A stretch of 29,101 bases of DNA, taken from positions 1 through 29,101 of IMG/VR virus record IMGVR_UViG_3300042731_001723; one strand, given 5' to 3'. Shown piece by piece: positions 22,301 to 29,101 of the stretch; position 1 is the stretch's first letter; every line of letters begins with the position of its first letter. The notes under the pieces are model-generated. The model had not been told where the DNA came from and did no database searches. It was given only the letters and a program-made list of their open reading frames with translations. The position numbers were made by a program, and so were the translations under genes. The stretch comes from a virus.

Positions 22301-22611
22301 TGGGCCTGTAGCATACGTATGTCTGTGATTTTGTTAGGTGTCTCTGCACCGTAGTGCAATGCATCACCCTCATATTTCCACACGTACCCTGCAGTGTCTG
22401 TCACGTGTCCTGCACGGGCAGTCACTACCTCTACTGACTGTGTCTGTGTACCACGGGTGACCAGTTGCAGAGTAGGTGTACTGTCTGATTCAGGTATGCC
22501 TGCATATTCACCATTCTGTGTCACGACTGATTCACTATGCCAGTAGTGGTCAGACGTGAATCTGAACGGTGCAATGAAACCACGTAGATGATTTGGTGTG
22601 ATGTCTGCCAT
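19321..22611 (-). CDS. Large tail protein with sialidase-like (Asp-box) region
   Basis: 1096 residues. Residues about 100-420 have the layout of a sialidase-type propeller: RYPTLCQMPDASVLCAVW (166-183), Asp-box SVDDGQTF (199-206) and a second, looser box SSNGGLTY (269-276), each followed by a strand. A large beta-rich region follows (about 500-1000) with repeated GT/TG-rich strands and a LamG-like look (GDVYVNYAPAGSPLQYV). It is the largest gene and lies next to the tape measure, so it is a tail-tip or spike protein likely to bind or trim surface glycans of the host. Whether a full sialidase active site is present cannot be told by eye. Confidence 0.7.
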   Translation of the reverse strand: MADITPNHLRGFIAPFRFTSDHYWHSESVVTQNGEYAGIPESDSTPTLQLVTRGTQTQSVEVVTARAGHVTDTAGYVWKYEGDALHYGAETPNKITDIRMLQAQSTNTKYIPRKSLRLTSGTVLVANEYSTLTINQARVGRITVDGTYSSILIDEQDNSSLVGNKRYPTLCQMPDASVLCAVWVIDPVKRVANIHIHRSVDDGQTFELVSSRALPEDIDVDGAIGAGATGYDLQPLQLSASTHQVLLIAGLYLHDNSVSFGSRITQYASSNGGLTYDYIDQAEASDGSHFYLPQVVEHNGVFIIAYISSTDSIDFTRISNAYDSVFDVLGIIPADTLSASLCAGSGNRLVGGDICMHKDTDGRLYLYAGKYHATYTGNIIHGAYSDLAGIGVEDYASKWNNWGDEFAFSNTKVFSYGAAGAGIINLQTCAGQGEQLLFCNWNNKGTNTLADSLIVVSLGVWSTQQYPRLQAYPTDAQWGYNIRDWVAADLPAQGGIWTRTVTGTPVEALGGDHISLTCDATESVKYYNTITQKDNGAIVHTKITNVSGGSVTRGTAFGVQIQTQTSTDTYHVEVVVGANRIHVYDVHAGYTTPIASATGLSLPDGVQILMYLDNTSGDVYVNYAPAGSPLQYVELTGRLSTDTNTTQQVYWGMPTAHTATVRADYHFFSYGVTTGNGIEWRPQDINARQYAGRGFFTTIKDGLELSTLDGAAREGDTYTIDPQYGSPVARVLHSVSPSPQVGWKSDTVADADADSVPTQSIAFMMNTTLQGTADSHIQTQATGIYLTGINFKEFSVEVHTGGAWSKVATVYNTVNGSAGWTFTRVGAAVTCTDASGVYLHLNECAGWSILLDDGAGTTVQRRIESSGSGVLAATSSKRAYLALAGVKSTDPTSGTAYLIPSACTVVLNQNQYAGIRIAISSQKTAQGRFEIGTAVMGSVVITSPQYGRGRTIAFEANVIESEMPSGTLYSQRRGQGGRTVRVAWTDGVDTSALFADPASPDHYSLYSGEPIAARGDAPTTMMGLVQYVNGSRDAVVYLPALEKLPSSHITLNRYHEHMLCTLGTDMQIEHVIGDEGLSDNSGEVFRVSTVILREVR

Positions 22612-22613
22612 GT

Positions 22614-24857
22614 CTAGTATGCCCCTGACCCTACTCTACGTGGGGTCTGTCGTGCTATTGCACGGTTATATCTGTCGATGTGCTTAAAGGGTTGAATGAA
22701 TAGAGGTTGCATCATCCCCAGTCTTAGCATCTGTAGCCGTCTGATACCCTCTGCACCACCTAGTGAGGCGACTGTAGAACGGTCTAGAACTGCCTCACCA
22801 CTCAGTAGATTTGCCTGCACTACATCAGGCCCACCGTCTGACGTACCTACCATACCCCCTACGTCAAACTTTGGTGCAGGTTGTGCTATGACAGTCGCTG
22901 CCTGTGCTGCACCTGCTGCAGTCACTGCTGCAATAGTTGCACCACGTACCACAGGTGGCAGTACTAGGGCCTGTGCTATAGCCTTTGCCGTATCGAATGC
23001 AATAGAGGCTAGTGCAGATGCCTGATTGATTTTGAACTCTTTTAATTTGTATTCTTGTACCTGCTCTGCATAGCCTGCCTCAATAGATGCACGACGTGAT
23101 GCAGCTTGTTCTGCACTGATGACACCTTTTTTCACCATGTCATCAATAGATTTCAGTTCTGCATCTGCTTTATTTCGCAGTTCATCTATCTGACGTTGAT
23201 TGACTGCAGATATGGCATCAGAGATAGCATTAACTGTATTGACGATAGTGTGACCTAAATCTGCAGTGGTGTTGATGTTATTCTGTATCTCTGTGATAGC
23301 CTCAGTCTGTGCATCTATCTGTGCCTGTTTTTCTGCATCAATCTGCTCTAGACGGTCACGGTGCATCTCATCTACTAGGGCCTGCATCTCTGATAGTTCT
23401 GCTTTACGGTTTTTAGCCTCTGTAGCCTCTAGATTTGCCAGTTCATCTGCCAGTATCAGTAGTTGTGTCTGTTCCTGTACAGACAGTTCACGGGCCTGTG
23501 CTGCATCTATGAGTGAATCTATCTCTAGTTGTGTACTGTTTATCTGTGCATCAATCGCCTGACCTAGTTCTTTGATAGCATTGACCTGTTTCTGATACTC
23601 TGGGGTCAGTCTATCTGCTACCTGTTGTTCTAGTTCTACATTCTTCAATATACTGTCATTGATGAACTCACCTATCTGATCTACTGCATCTGCCACCTGT
23701 GCAGATGCCTGTGATAGTTCCTGCATCGCCTGTGTAGCAGACTGTGTGGCCGTGGCCGTCTGATTCATGACTGCAGGTGCAGTAGATGCAGCAGATAGAC
23801 GGTTGAACTCATCTACACGGTCTGATGCACGTTCGAACATGTTAGACATATTCTCTAGGGCCTGTGCCTGTTCACGGCCTGCATCATTTATGATGATTTG
23901 CGCCCGTTCTACATCGCCTGTCATAGCCATGTACCCTGCCTGCGCTAGTATAAATGCATTTTCAAAGGACTGACCCACGACTGCAAGTGTGTCACGTGTG
24001 AGTGACCCCATGTAGACGACGGCCTGTGTGACCAGTTCTATAGATGCGTTCAGACTGCCAGTGCCTGCCACTGATTCTACGACCCGTGCCAGTTCACCTG
24101 TAGCGACTGTCGTGAACTCTGCTATTTTACGTTGAAACGTACCCATAGCATTCACGGCATCATCACCGACACTGATACCGAACTCTGTAGCCAAATCTGT
24201 CATAGCCTGCAGATTATCTAGCGCACCTGACTGAATCAGGCCTGCACCACCCCCCTCACCTAGTAGTTTCAGGGCTATTGCATTCCGTTCTGTGGTATTT
24301 TCCATAGCCTGCAGTGCTTTGATAGTGTCATTGAATACATCGTTACTACTGCGCATCGCACCTGATGCATCATTGACCTGTACACCTAACTGGTCGAATA
24401 TGGCTACCATAGATGCAGAGCCTGCAGATGCGTCTGCTATCCTGACTTGAAACTGATTTAGTCCACCCTCTAGGGTACTGAATGCCAGACCTGACCCCTC
24501 TGCTGCCAGACGTAGACCTGCCAGTGTCTCTACTGCTATACCTGTCTTAGTCGATGCGTCTACCAGTTCATTTGTCAGGTCTGCCATGTGCTGCCCGAAT
24601 GCCACGGCCACTGCACCTGTGGCAGCGACTGCAGCACCGACAGCTGCAAAGGATTTGCCCATAGATTTCATCTTGCCTGATATAGACTTTGATGTTTTCT
24701 CTGCAGACTTTTCCATGTCCTTAAAGTTTTTATCTAGTTCATCTGCTGCCTTTTTTGCCTGTGCATCTGTGATGTCAGGTATCTTTTTCAGATTCTTTTC
24801 TAGATTCTGTGTCGATGCATTGAAACTGATGTTTACGGACTTGTTAACGTCTGCCAT
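22614..24857 (-). CDS. Tail tape measure protein
   Basis: 747 residues. The N-terminus (1-65) is a Lys-rich coiled coil (QNLEKNLKKIPDITDAQAKK). A hydrophobic Ala/Gly segment follows (FAAVGAAVAATGAVAVAFG, about 69-87), then long helical regions rich in Gln/Glu/Ala, and a second hydrophobic part near 640-680 (KAIAQALVLPPVVRGATIAA). These features, and the place after the chaperone genes, identify a tape measure that sets tail length and later aids DNA entry. At the usual rough 0.15 nm per residue the tail would be about 110 nm. Ribosome site AGAGGTATATC. Confidence 0.88.
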   Translation of the reverse strand: MADVNKSVNISFNASTQNLEKNLKKIPDITDAQAKKAADELDKNFKDMEKSAEKTSKSISGKMKSMGKSFAAVGAAVAATGAVAVAFGQHMADLTNELVDASTKTGIAVETLAGLRLAAEGSGLAFSTLEGGLNQFQVRIADASAGSASMVAIFDQLGVQVNDASGAMRSSNDVFNDTIKALQAMENTTERNAIALKLLGEGGGAGLIQSGALDNLQAMTDLATEFGISVGDDAVNAMGTFQRKIAEFTTVATGELARVVESVAGTGSLNASIELVTQAVVYMGSLTRDTLAVVGQSFENAFILAQAGYMAMTGDVERAQIIINDAGREQAQALENMSNMFERASDRVDEFNRLSAASTAPAVMNQTATATQSATQAMQELSQASAQVADAVDQIGEFINDSILKNVELEQQVADRLTPEYQKQVNAIKELGQAIDAQINSTQLEIDSLIDAAQARELSVQEQTQLLILADELANLEATEAKNRKAELSEMQALVDEMHRDRLEQIDAEKQAQIDAQTEAITEIQNNINTTADLGHTIVNTVNAISDAISAVNQRQIDELRNKADAELKSIDDMVKKGVISAEQAASRRASIEAGYAEQVQEYKLKEFKINQASALASIAFDTAKAIAQALVLPPVVRGATIAAVTAAGAAQAATVIAQPAPKFDVGGMVGTSDGGPDVVQANLLSGEAVLDRSTVASLGGAEGIRRLQMLRLGMMQPLFIQPFKHIDRYNRAIARQTPRRVGSGAY

Positions 24858-24960
24858 GATATACCTCTGATAGTATACACCATATCACAATGAGTACAAT
24901 ACAGGTGAATACACACCATGAATAGACCCTATCTCTGACACCATTGACAAAGTCTGTCAT
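24844..24960 (-). CDS. Tiny membrane protein at the tape-measure junction (38 aa)
   Basis: 38 residues: MTDFVNGVRDRVYSW, one hydrophobic helix (CVFTCIVLIVIWCIL) and SEVYHGRR. Its start overlaps the previous stop (TGATG) and its end overlaps the tape-measure start by 14 bases in another frame, so it is embedded in the operon. It may be a tail-related or holin-type peptide, or only a coupling device. Function unknown. Confidence 0.5.
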   Translation of the reverse strand: MTDFVNGVRDRVYSWCVFTCIVLIVIWCILSEVYHGRR

Positions 24961-25397
24961 CACATACCTCTGATACGTTTTACAGTCAGGTCTGCAATAC
25001 GTTTTAGAACTGTGTCTACACTACGTCTAGCAGGTGACCACAGGACTGCATCTGCAAGCCGTCTACCCTCACGTAGATTCGTATCAGATGTACGACCGAT
25101 TTTGATAGCCCATGCGTATTCTGCAGTGTTCTCTACAAATGCCTCAATAGTGTACGGGGGTCTGATTCTGATGCCTGTCTGATGCATGAACTTAGAACCC
25201 CTAGAACGGCCAAACTTTTTCTGACGTACTAGCCACTGTTTTTCACTGTTCTCTGCCAGTTTCTCTGTCGTGTCCTCTAGAACCTTGACTATGATAGGGT
25301 CTGCCTCACGTACTATCTGTAAAAACATGTCTCTGTCTGTGCCTGTTATCTCTACAGAGCCTCTACCTTTACCATATCTGACGACTTTACTGGGCAT
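24960..25397 (-). CDS. Tail completion protein, HK97 gp10-like
   Basis: 145 residues, basic. A long N-terminal helix (IIVKVLEDTTEKLAENSEKQ) is followed by RQKKFGRSRGSKFMHQTGI and PYTIEAFVENTAEYAWAIKI, the last matching the strand seen in HK97 gp10-like proteins (Y-A-xx-I-xxGR). These proteins join or finish the tail tube. In most siphoviruses they are encoded before the tail tube gene. Here it sits after the chaperones and before the tape measure, which is unusual. The start overlaps the end of the frameshifted chaperone by 11 bases. Confidence 0.6.
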   Translation of the reverse strand: MPSKVVRYGKGRGSVEITGTDRDMFLQIVREADPIIVKVLEDTTEKLAENSEKQWLVRQKKFGRSRGSKFMHQTGIRIRPPYTIEAFVENTAEYAWAIKIGRTSDTNLREGRRLADAVLWSPARRSVDTVLKRIADLTVKRIRGM

Positions 25398-25937
25398 TCT
25401 TTTTCCATTGATTGATTCTGTCTATTTTGGCCTGTTGATTTTTTCTGTCTGCATCTTTTTGTGATTCATGACACATCATGTAGTCTACGTACAGACGTGC
25501 CTGCATATCAGTGGTCAGACTTGAATACCAGTCAGGGTCACGGCCCCAAAATCGACAGATAGCAAACCCCTGCCGTTCTAGTCGCCCTGCTCTGGTAGTT
25601 CTGTAAAATTTTCTGTTTCATCTACCTCATCTGCACTGGGCAGTGCTGCAGCCATGACTGTAATACAAGTCATTCCACATTCTAGAATCTGACCGACTGG
25701 CACACCTGCACCTAGTAGTGTATCTAGACATTTTGACCCGTAGTCTGCAGTGTTGACTAGGTGTCTCTGTTTTGGCAGACGTGCATCATCTGCACAGAGA
25801 CAGATAGCCATAGCACACAGACGGCCCATCGCTGCCCGTGACTGATTATCTGACCACTGTGAGACGATGTCAAAACATGTAGATAGTGCAGGTGTACTGC
25901 ATTCTAGTGTACCTAGGTTCTGTAGATTGATTTGCAT
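25387..25937 (-). CDS. Tail assembly chaperone GT fusion by -1 frameshift
   Basis: Join of 25937-25605 and 25605-25387. Ribosomes slipping back one base at A-AAT-TTT (25611-25605) leave the G frame after residue 111 and read YRTTRAGRLERQGFAICRFW and on to a stop at 25387, giving 183 residues. The added part (DPDWYSSLTTDMQARLYVDY) is the typical GT C-terminal domain that recruits tail tube subunits, while the shared G part binds the tape measure. The slippery heptamer fits the X-XXY-YYZ rule in the correct frame, and the -1 frame is open throughout. Confidence 0.85.
25578..25937 (-). CDS. Tail assembly chaperone G (unshifted product)
   Basis: 119 residues beginning MQINLQNLGTLECSTPALST, helical, ending acidic (ADEVDETENFTELPEQGD). 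Between the tail tube and tape-measure genes, the standard place. Most ribosomes should stop here at the TAG at 25580-25578. The rest shift at 25611-25605. Acts with the GT product to keep the tape measure soluble during tail assembly and is not a virion part. Confidence 0.85.
   Translation of the reverse strand: MQINLQNLGTLECSTPALSTCFDIVSQWSDNQSRAAMGRLCAMAICLCADDARLPKQRHLVNTADYGSKCLDTLLGAGVPVGQILECGMTCITVMAAALPSADEVDETENFTELPEQGD
25605..25611 (-). promoter_or_regulatory. Slippery heptamer AAATTTT
   Basis: Frame 0 reads A AAT TTT (codons 110-111 of the G protein). After a -1 shift the tRNAs re-pair on AAA and TTT. It lies 27 bases before the G stop codon, as in other tail chaperone pairs. 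Confidence 0.8.
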
Positions 25938-25971
25938 ATTGACCCCCTTAAGTCATGCAATGTTATATCTG

Positions 25972-26469
25972 TTAGGCCTGTGCATATACTACACCTGCGT
26001 AGCATTCACCTGAGATTGAAATAGTATTTCCGTCTGCTGCCTCTGACAGTCCTGTGACCTCTAGTAGACACTTTGAGTAGGTAGCCGTGTATACTTTACC
26101 TGAACCGACTGCAGAGGTGTCACATTCAAATACGACAGTCTGTAGAAACTGTTCAAACCCGTCACCACCTGTAGAGGTTAACGGTGCGCCACCATGAAAA
26201 CCACGGTTATAGATTCTGTCCATGATGTTATCGGCAGTGCCGTCTGTCAGACTGCGCATGTGAACACTGAATGAAAATGTAATTACTGGGTCGTCACCTT
26301 TACGTAGACCTACGATAGCACCACGGTCACGGATTACGACACGGTCTGCAAGTGGTTCAGATGCACTGAAATCACCTACCTCAAATGTCACCTCATATGA
26401 TGATGCTGCCCCGTCTGTTAATGTGATTTTGCCGTCACGACGTGTACCGACTACTGTTGAATCTGCCAT
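25972..26469 (-). CDS. Major tail tube protein
   Basis: 165 residues, beta-rich: YEVTFEVGDFSASEP, DRVVIRDRGAIVGLRKGDD, VITFSFSVHMRSLTDG and a final KCLLEVTGLSEAADG with ISISGECYAGVVYAQA. This strand pattern and the place just before the chaperones fit a tail tube protein whose hexamers form the tail shaft. Ribosome site AGAGGTATATC, a strong site in keeping with a high-copy structural protein. Confidence 0.75.
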   Translation of the reverse strand: MADSTVVGTRRDGKITLTDGAASSYEVTFEVGDFSASEPLADRVVIRDRGAIVGLRKGDDPVITFSFSVHMRSLTDGTADNIMDRIYNRGFHGGAPLTSTGGDGFEQFLQTVVFECDTSAVGSGKVYTATYSKCLLEVTGLSEAADGNTISISGECYAGVVYAQA

Positions 26470-26478
26470 GATATACCT

Positions 26479-26925
26479 CTATGTGTTGAGTTGTATGTAG
26501 TGTAAAACTGTGAATGATAGTGTCAGTGTACACCATTCACCTGAGTCTGACAGTTCATTGTCTAAACCTCTGAACCTTATCTGTAGACTGTCGTGTAGTG
26601 GTGTACTGCGATTTGTGATTTTTTCAATGACATCACCTGCAGCTGCTAGTGCATCGTCATATGATTCTATCTGGTCTTTAGGCCGTATTCTGAATGCAAA
26701 TCTACACAGTACCTCAGTATCTGTCATGATACCCTGCGCCCTGCGTTGTCTGTCATCATCACGTGAACCGACTGCACCGATACCGATACTAAACCTTTTA
26801 TGGGCTACAGTATTGGGTGACCTGCCGTATCCGTCATACGGGTTTCTAGATTCTTCAAACCCAGTCAGTGAACTGACTGCATCTGCAAATCTTTGTCTGA
26901 TAGTAGATAGAGATACTGCAGACAT
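26479..26925 (-). CDS. Tail terminator-like protein
   Basis: 148 residues: an N-terminal helix (LSTIRQRFADAVSSL), a loop with NPYDGYGRSPNTVAHKRFSI, paired strands (TEVLCRFAFRIRPKDQIESY), a helix (DDALAAAGDVIEKITN) and a final strand pair (WCTLTLSFTVLHYIQ). This alpha/beta layout and the place immediately before the tail tube gene match tail terminators that cap the tail at the neck. Assigned by position and pattern. Confidence 0.6.
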   Translation of the reverse strand: MSAVSLSTIRQRFADAVSSLTGFEESRNPYDGYGRSPNTVAHKRFSIGIGAVGSRDDDRQRRAQGIMTDTEVLCRFAFRIRPKDQIESYDDALAAAGDVIEKITNRSTPLHDSLQIRFRGLDNELSDSGEWCTLTLSFTVLHYIQLNT

Positions 26926-26927
26926 GA

Positions 26928-27683
26928 TTAGTACCTACGATACCAGACAGGGGGTGCAGATGTGTAGATGACACCTAGTGCAGACCGTCTACGGGTTTCG
27001 TCATCTGCTCTGCCATCCTGATTCATGTCATAGGTGAACTTTAATCTTTTAAAGTCGAACTCAAACTGTTTCCTGTGTTCACGTGCTAGGTCTAGATAGC
27101 GACCCTCACCTAGACCTGAACTGTCCATATCTTTAAAGATGAGATAGAATGTCAGATTTTTATGTGCTGCACGTAGAGACTGGGGTGACATGATTAGATA
27201 CTCAATGTTACCCATATCCCGTACACGTTGAATCAGTTGTACCCATGCCTCATCTATGTAGGTCTGATATGTAGACCCCAGACTAGACGGCCTGATAGAT
27301 GCTAGGTCACTGTATTCTGCCTCTAGGTCTAGGTCACTGATGACAGGATATAGCGCACTGAGACAGATAGCAGACGGTTTTTTGAATGTGTGTGTCACAC
27401 CGTCTATGATTAGTTCCCAGTACTGCATATACCCGTCTGACAGACGTAGAGTGTCAGGCAGTTCATTTGCACCTATATTGTATGTAGCCACATTCGCAAC
27501 GACTGACACTGCAGTACGTGCGATGACATCATTACCCTCTGGGTCAGTCAATCGAAAATATGCAGACGTAGGTGACTGCAGGGCATTGTCTCTGTACACT
27601 GGTAGGTCTACAGTACATGCCCTACTACGTTCTAATACGTCATGTATTCTGATTCTAGGACTATAAATGCGTTCAGTGGCCAC
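26928..27683 (-). CDS. Neck / head-tail connector-region protein
   Basis: 251 residues from a GTG start at 27683 with AGGTGACAC upstream. The N-terminal half is beta-rich (AYFRLTDPEGNDVIARTAVS, an Ig-like strand pattern). The C-terminal half is helical (TYQTYIDEAWVQLIQRVRDM; YLDLAREHRKQFEFDFKRLK) and ends with the acidic turn DMNQDGRADDE. Lies between a small beta protein and the tail terminator, where head-completion or adaptor proteins are encoded. Exact role not determined. Confidence 0.55.
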   Translation of the reverse strand: MATERIYSPRIRIHDVLERSRACTVDLPVYRDNALQSPTSAYFRLTDPEGNDVIARTAVSVVANVATYNIGANELPDTLRLSDGYMQYWELIIDGVTHTFKKPSAICLSALYPVISDLDLEAEYSDLASIRPSSLGSTYQTYIDEAWVQLIQRVRDMGNIEYLIMSPQSLRAAHKNLTFYLIFKDMDSSGLGEGRYLDLAREHRKQFEFDFKRLKFTYDMNQDGRADDETRRRSALGVIYTSAPPVWYRRY

Positions 27684-27693
27684 GTGTCACCTA

Positions 27694-28026
27694 TTACAAG
27701 TTAGATACATTGATGATAGGATACCACGCAGTGTCATCACATACAAGTACGGCCACATCACCTGCTGCAAGGGTGACGATAGTAGAAGCTGCAGTATCTT
27801 TGACTACTAGATTATTTGTAGCCCCTGCATTCTGAATACAATAGACACGACCGTTCTGCTCTGCAGGCAGGGTCACGTCTCTGTCTGCTGCCTGACCGTC
27901 AATCATCTGAAATAGACTGTCTTTATCTGCTAGGTCAATGTTACCATCAATAGTACGATTCTCTACACCCCCTGCAAGTAGTACAGGCCGTGGGATTTTA
28001 AAGAATGGTTTGCCGTTGTATGCCAT
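27694..28026 (-). CDS. Small beta-rich virion protein (110 aa)
   Basis: 110 residues beginning MAYNGKPFFKIPRPVLLAGG and then a strand-rich body (DRDVTLPAEQNGRVYCIQNA; TIVTLAAGDVAVLVCDD; WYPIINVSNL). The pattern of DVTLPA...GxxxxIxN...G..V.L..GD.A.L..D...WY is frequent in phage head-decoration and fibre domains. Probably a head-surface or neck protein. Ribosome site AGAGGTGACAC. Confidence 0.65.
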   Translation of the reverse strand: MAYNGKPFFKIPRPVLLAGGVENRTIDGNIDLADKDSLFQMIDGQAADRDVTLPAEQNGRVYCIQNAGATNNLVVKDTAASTIVTLAAGDVAVLVCDDTAWYPIINVSNL

Positions 28027-28045
28027 GTGTCACCTCTATGTGTGG

Positions 28046-28189
28046 TTAGTTAGATTTTTTTTGGTCGATGCGCTGCGCACGTTTCACGACATCTGCACGT
28101 ACTGCCTCACGTGATACGTCACGGCCTGCCTGTCTGGCCTCACGGTACAGTTTTTCTGAGACACGGTCTACCTGTTCTTTGCTAGGCAT
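28046..28189 (-). CDS. Small basic helical protein (47 aa)
   Basis: 47 residues: MPSKEQVDRVSEKLYREARQ, then AGRDVSREAVRADVVKRAQR and a basic end (IDQKKSN). Entirely helical and highly charged. Start and previous stop overlap by eight bases (ATGCCTAG), so it is coupled to the 218-residue gene. No family recognised. Position suggests a small head or neck component or assembly helper. Confidence 0.6.
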   Translation of the reverse strand: MPSKEQVDRVSEKLYREARQAGRDVSREAVRADVVKRAQRIDQKKSN

Positions 28190-28838
28190 TTTTGCCCCCT
28201 TTTTTCTGTCGTGTTTTTGTCTGTGTATCTGCAGGGTCTACTGGGTTGTGAATCGCCTTGTATGCATCATGCATCTGTTGTTTGAGTGCATACAGTTCAT
28301 CTAGTTCAGTTTTGACCTCTGGTATGTGTTGAAACTTTAATTTTCTATCAATCTTTCTATCCAATAGAGACACCTTTGACTGAATCACCTCTATCTCAGG
28401 TGGACTGATAACACCTGTCTCTACTAGGGATAGTCGCCATTCATTGTACGCATCTGTGTCTGTATTCCAGTAGATTTTACTACCTATCTGTTTTGGTACA
28501 TCCCATTTCATACGGTAGTGATAGCCCCCGTACTTTGTCTCATATCGTGCGATGTATCCGAAATCACGTGGTATGACAGTCTGTCCTGATTCCATGATTT
28601 TCATACGGGCTACTGTACTGTCTGGCCCCTGTTGTGTGTCCTCTACACCGTTCACCCCTGCGATTTCATGTAGTTGACCGAACTGAGGTAACCAGACCCA
28701 TGTACCCTGCATCTGTACAAGTTCCCATGAAAACGGTGAATGTAGCAGATAAAACGGTGCATTCGGCATCACGTTCAGTAGTGGTGCAGTCTGTTGTCTA
28801 GTTCCTGTCCATGCAGTAGGTGTGAATGTCGTACTCAT
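28182..28838 (-). CDS. Unknown late protein after the capsid gene (218 aa)
   Basis: 218 residues. The first 120 are aromatic- and Trp-rich (MSTTFTPTAWTGTRQQ; SWELVQMQGTWVWLPQFGQL; KYGGYHYRMKWDVP), suggesting a folded beta domain. The last 80 are a charged helix (VIQSKVSLLDRKIDRKLKFQ) with a Lys-rich tail. Lies between capsid and neck genes, so it is probably a virion or head-assembly protein. Ribosome site GGG in a CAAAGGGAAAAAA leader shared with the scaffold gene. No family recognised. Confidence 0.65.
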   Translation of the reverse strand: MSTTFTPTAWTGTRQQTAPLLNVMPNAPFYLLHSPFSWELVQMQGTWVWLPQFGQLHEIAGVNGVEDTQQGPDSTVARMKIMESGQTVIPRDFGYIARYETKYGGYHYRMKWDVPKQIGSKIYWNTDTDAYNEWRLSLVETGVISPPEIEVIQSKVSLLDRKIDRKLKFQHIPEVKTELDELYALKQQMHDAYKAIHNPVDPADTQTKTRQKKGGKNA

Positions 28839-28972
28839 ATCATTTTTTCCCTTTGTTATGATGTGTGTGTGTTGTGTGTTGTGTGACTACACACCGTGAC
28901 CCCGTAGGGCCACGGGTGCAGGGTGCAGAGTACAAAGGGATAAACCCCAGACCACTACACCCGTGAAACCTG
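28839..28972 (-). other. Gap between capsid and next late gene with hairpins and GT-rich tract
   Basis: 134 bases without a gene. On the minus strand a stem forms from CCGTGGCCC and GGGGTCACGG around TAC, and just after it GTGTG-TAGT-CACAC forms a small second stem. A CA-rich tract (GT-rich on the plus strand, about 28862-28887) follows. No T run is present, so this is an RNA structure or processing site rather than an intrinsic terminator. It could reduce read-through after the highly expressed capsid gene. Confidence 0.5.
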
Positions 28973-29101
28973 TTAGGCATCAGTCACGATTTTGACAATG
29001 CGTGCATCTTCGGTGATAGCAGCACCACAGTACAAGTGACCCATTACCTCTGTCAAGCCCATAGATTCGTCACGTTGGAATGCGACTACTACAGGTGTAC
29101 C
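28973..29101 (-). CDS. Major capsid protein, C-terminal part
   Basis: Continuation of the gene that starts at 867. Base 29101 corresponds to base 84 and is the first base of a codon. The remaining 42 codons end ...DARIVKIVTDA with TAA at 28975-28973. The Gly/Ala-rich end and short basic tail are ordinary for coat proteins. Downstream come 134 non-coding bases before the next late gene. Confidence 0.8.
   Translation of the reverse strand, partial: GTPVVVAFQRDESMGLTEVMGHLYCGAAITEDARIVKIVTDA
29033..29101. repeat. Terminal direct repeat, right copy
   Basis: Exact 69-bp copy of 16-84. The base before it differs (A at 29032, G at 15), so the match stops where the fold-back at 1-15 begins. Confidence 0.9.

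Noticed and set aside
22696-23562. Plus-strand open frames over the tape-measure gene
   Set aside because: Ala/Ser/Cys-rich shadows caused by the Ala/Gln-rich tape measure on the minus strand.

Overview
The window is a nearly complete, circularly mapping genome of a small, probably lytic siphovirus-like phage of about 29.0 kb. Bases 16-84 recur exactly at 29033-29101, and the major capsid gene runs through that junction, so the ends are an arbitrary cut in a circular assembly. Bases 1-15 are the reverse complement of 29023-29037, a fold-back artefact. No integrase, excisionase, tRNA or CRISPR array is visible. The host cannot be named. The DnaA-box array points to a bacterium with canonical TTATCCACA boxes, and the fibre repeats (EGSNLYYTDSR type) recall phages from aquatic metagenomes.

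Almost every gene lies on the minus strand, with start and stop codons that touch or overlap (ATGA, TGATG) and Shine-Dalgarno sites of the AGAGGT type. I read three minus-strand transcription units. (1) An early unit starts at a sigma70-like promoter at 15674-15702. It carries a Cys-rich protein, a small membrane protein, two HTH proteins and one unknown, and ends at a strong terminator at 13881-13906. (2) A middle unit starts at a promoter at 13041-13069. It carries a primase-helicase, a PD-(D/E)XK-like nuclease, further HTH proteins, a RusA-like protein, terminase small subunit, an adenine methyltransferase, terminase large subunit, portal, scaffold and fibre genes, and ends at a hairpin at 1404-1436. 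(3) A late unit starts at a weaker promoter near 1050. It carries the capsid gene, wraps past the cut, and continues through neck, tail tube, tail chaperones (with a -1 frameshift), tape measure, a sialidase-like tail protein, tail hub, amidase and holin/spanin-like genes down to about 16372.

Three genes lie on the plus strand: a beta-rich protein between fibre and capsid genes (1081-1401), a lysine-free acidic protein next to the origin (13316-13723), and a DnaQ-like exonuclease (15879-16418). Each has palindromic or inverted-repeat sequence just upstream.

The most striking non-coding element is at 13724-13875. It holds a 33-bp tandem repeat with seven perfect DnaA boxes and one near match, all in one orientation. 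It sits between the acidic gene and the early terminator, opposite an AT-rich stretch and an operator-like array. I read it as an origin that recruits host DnaA, working with the VirE/SF3-type primase-helicase.
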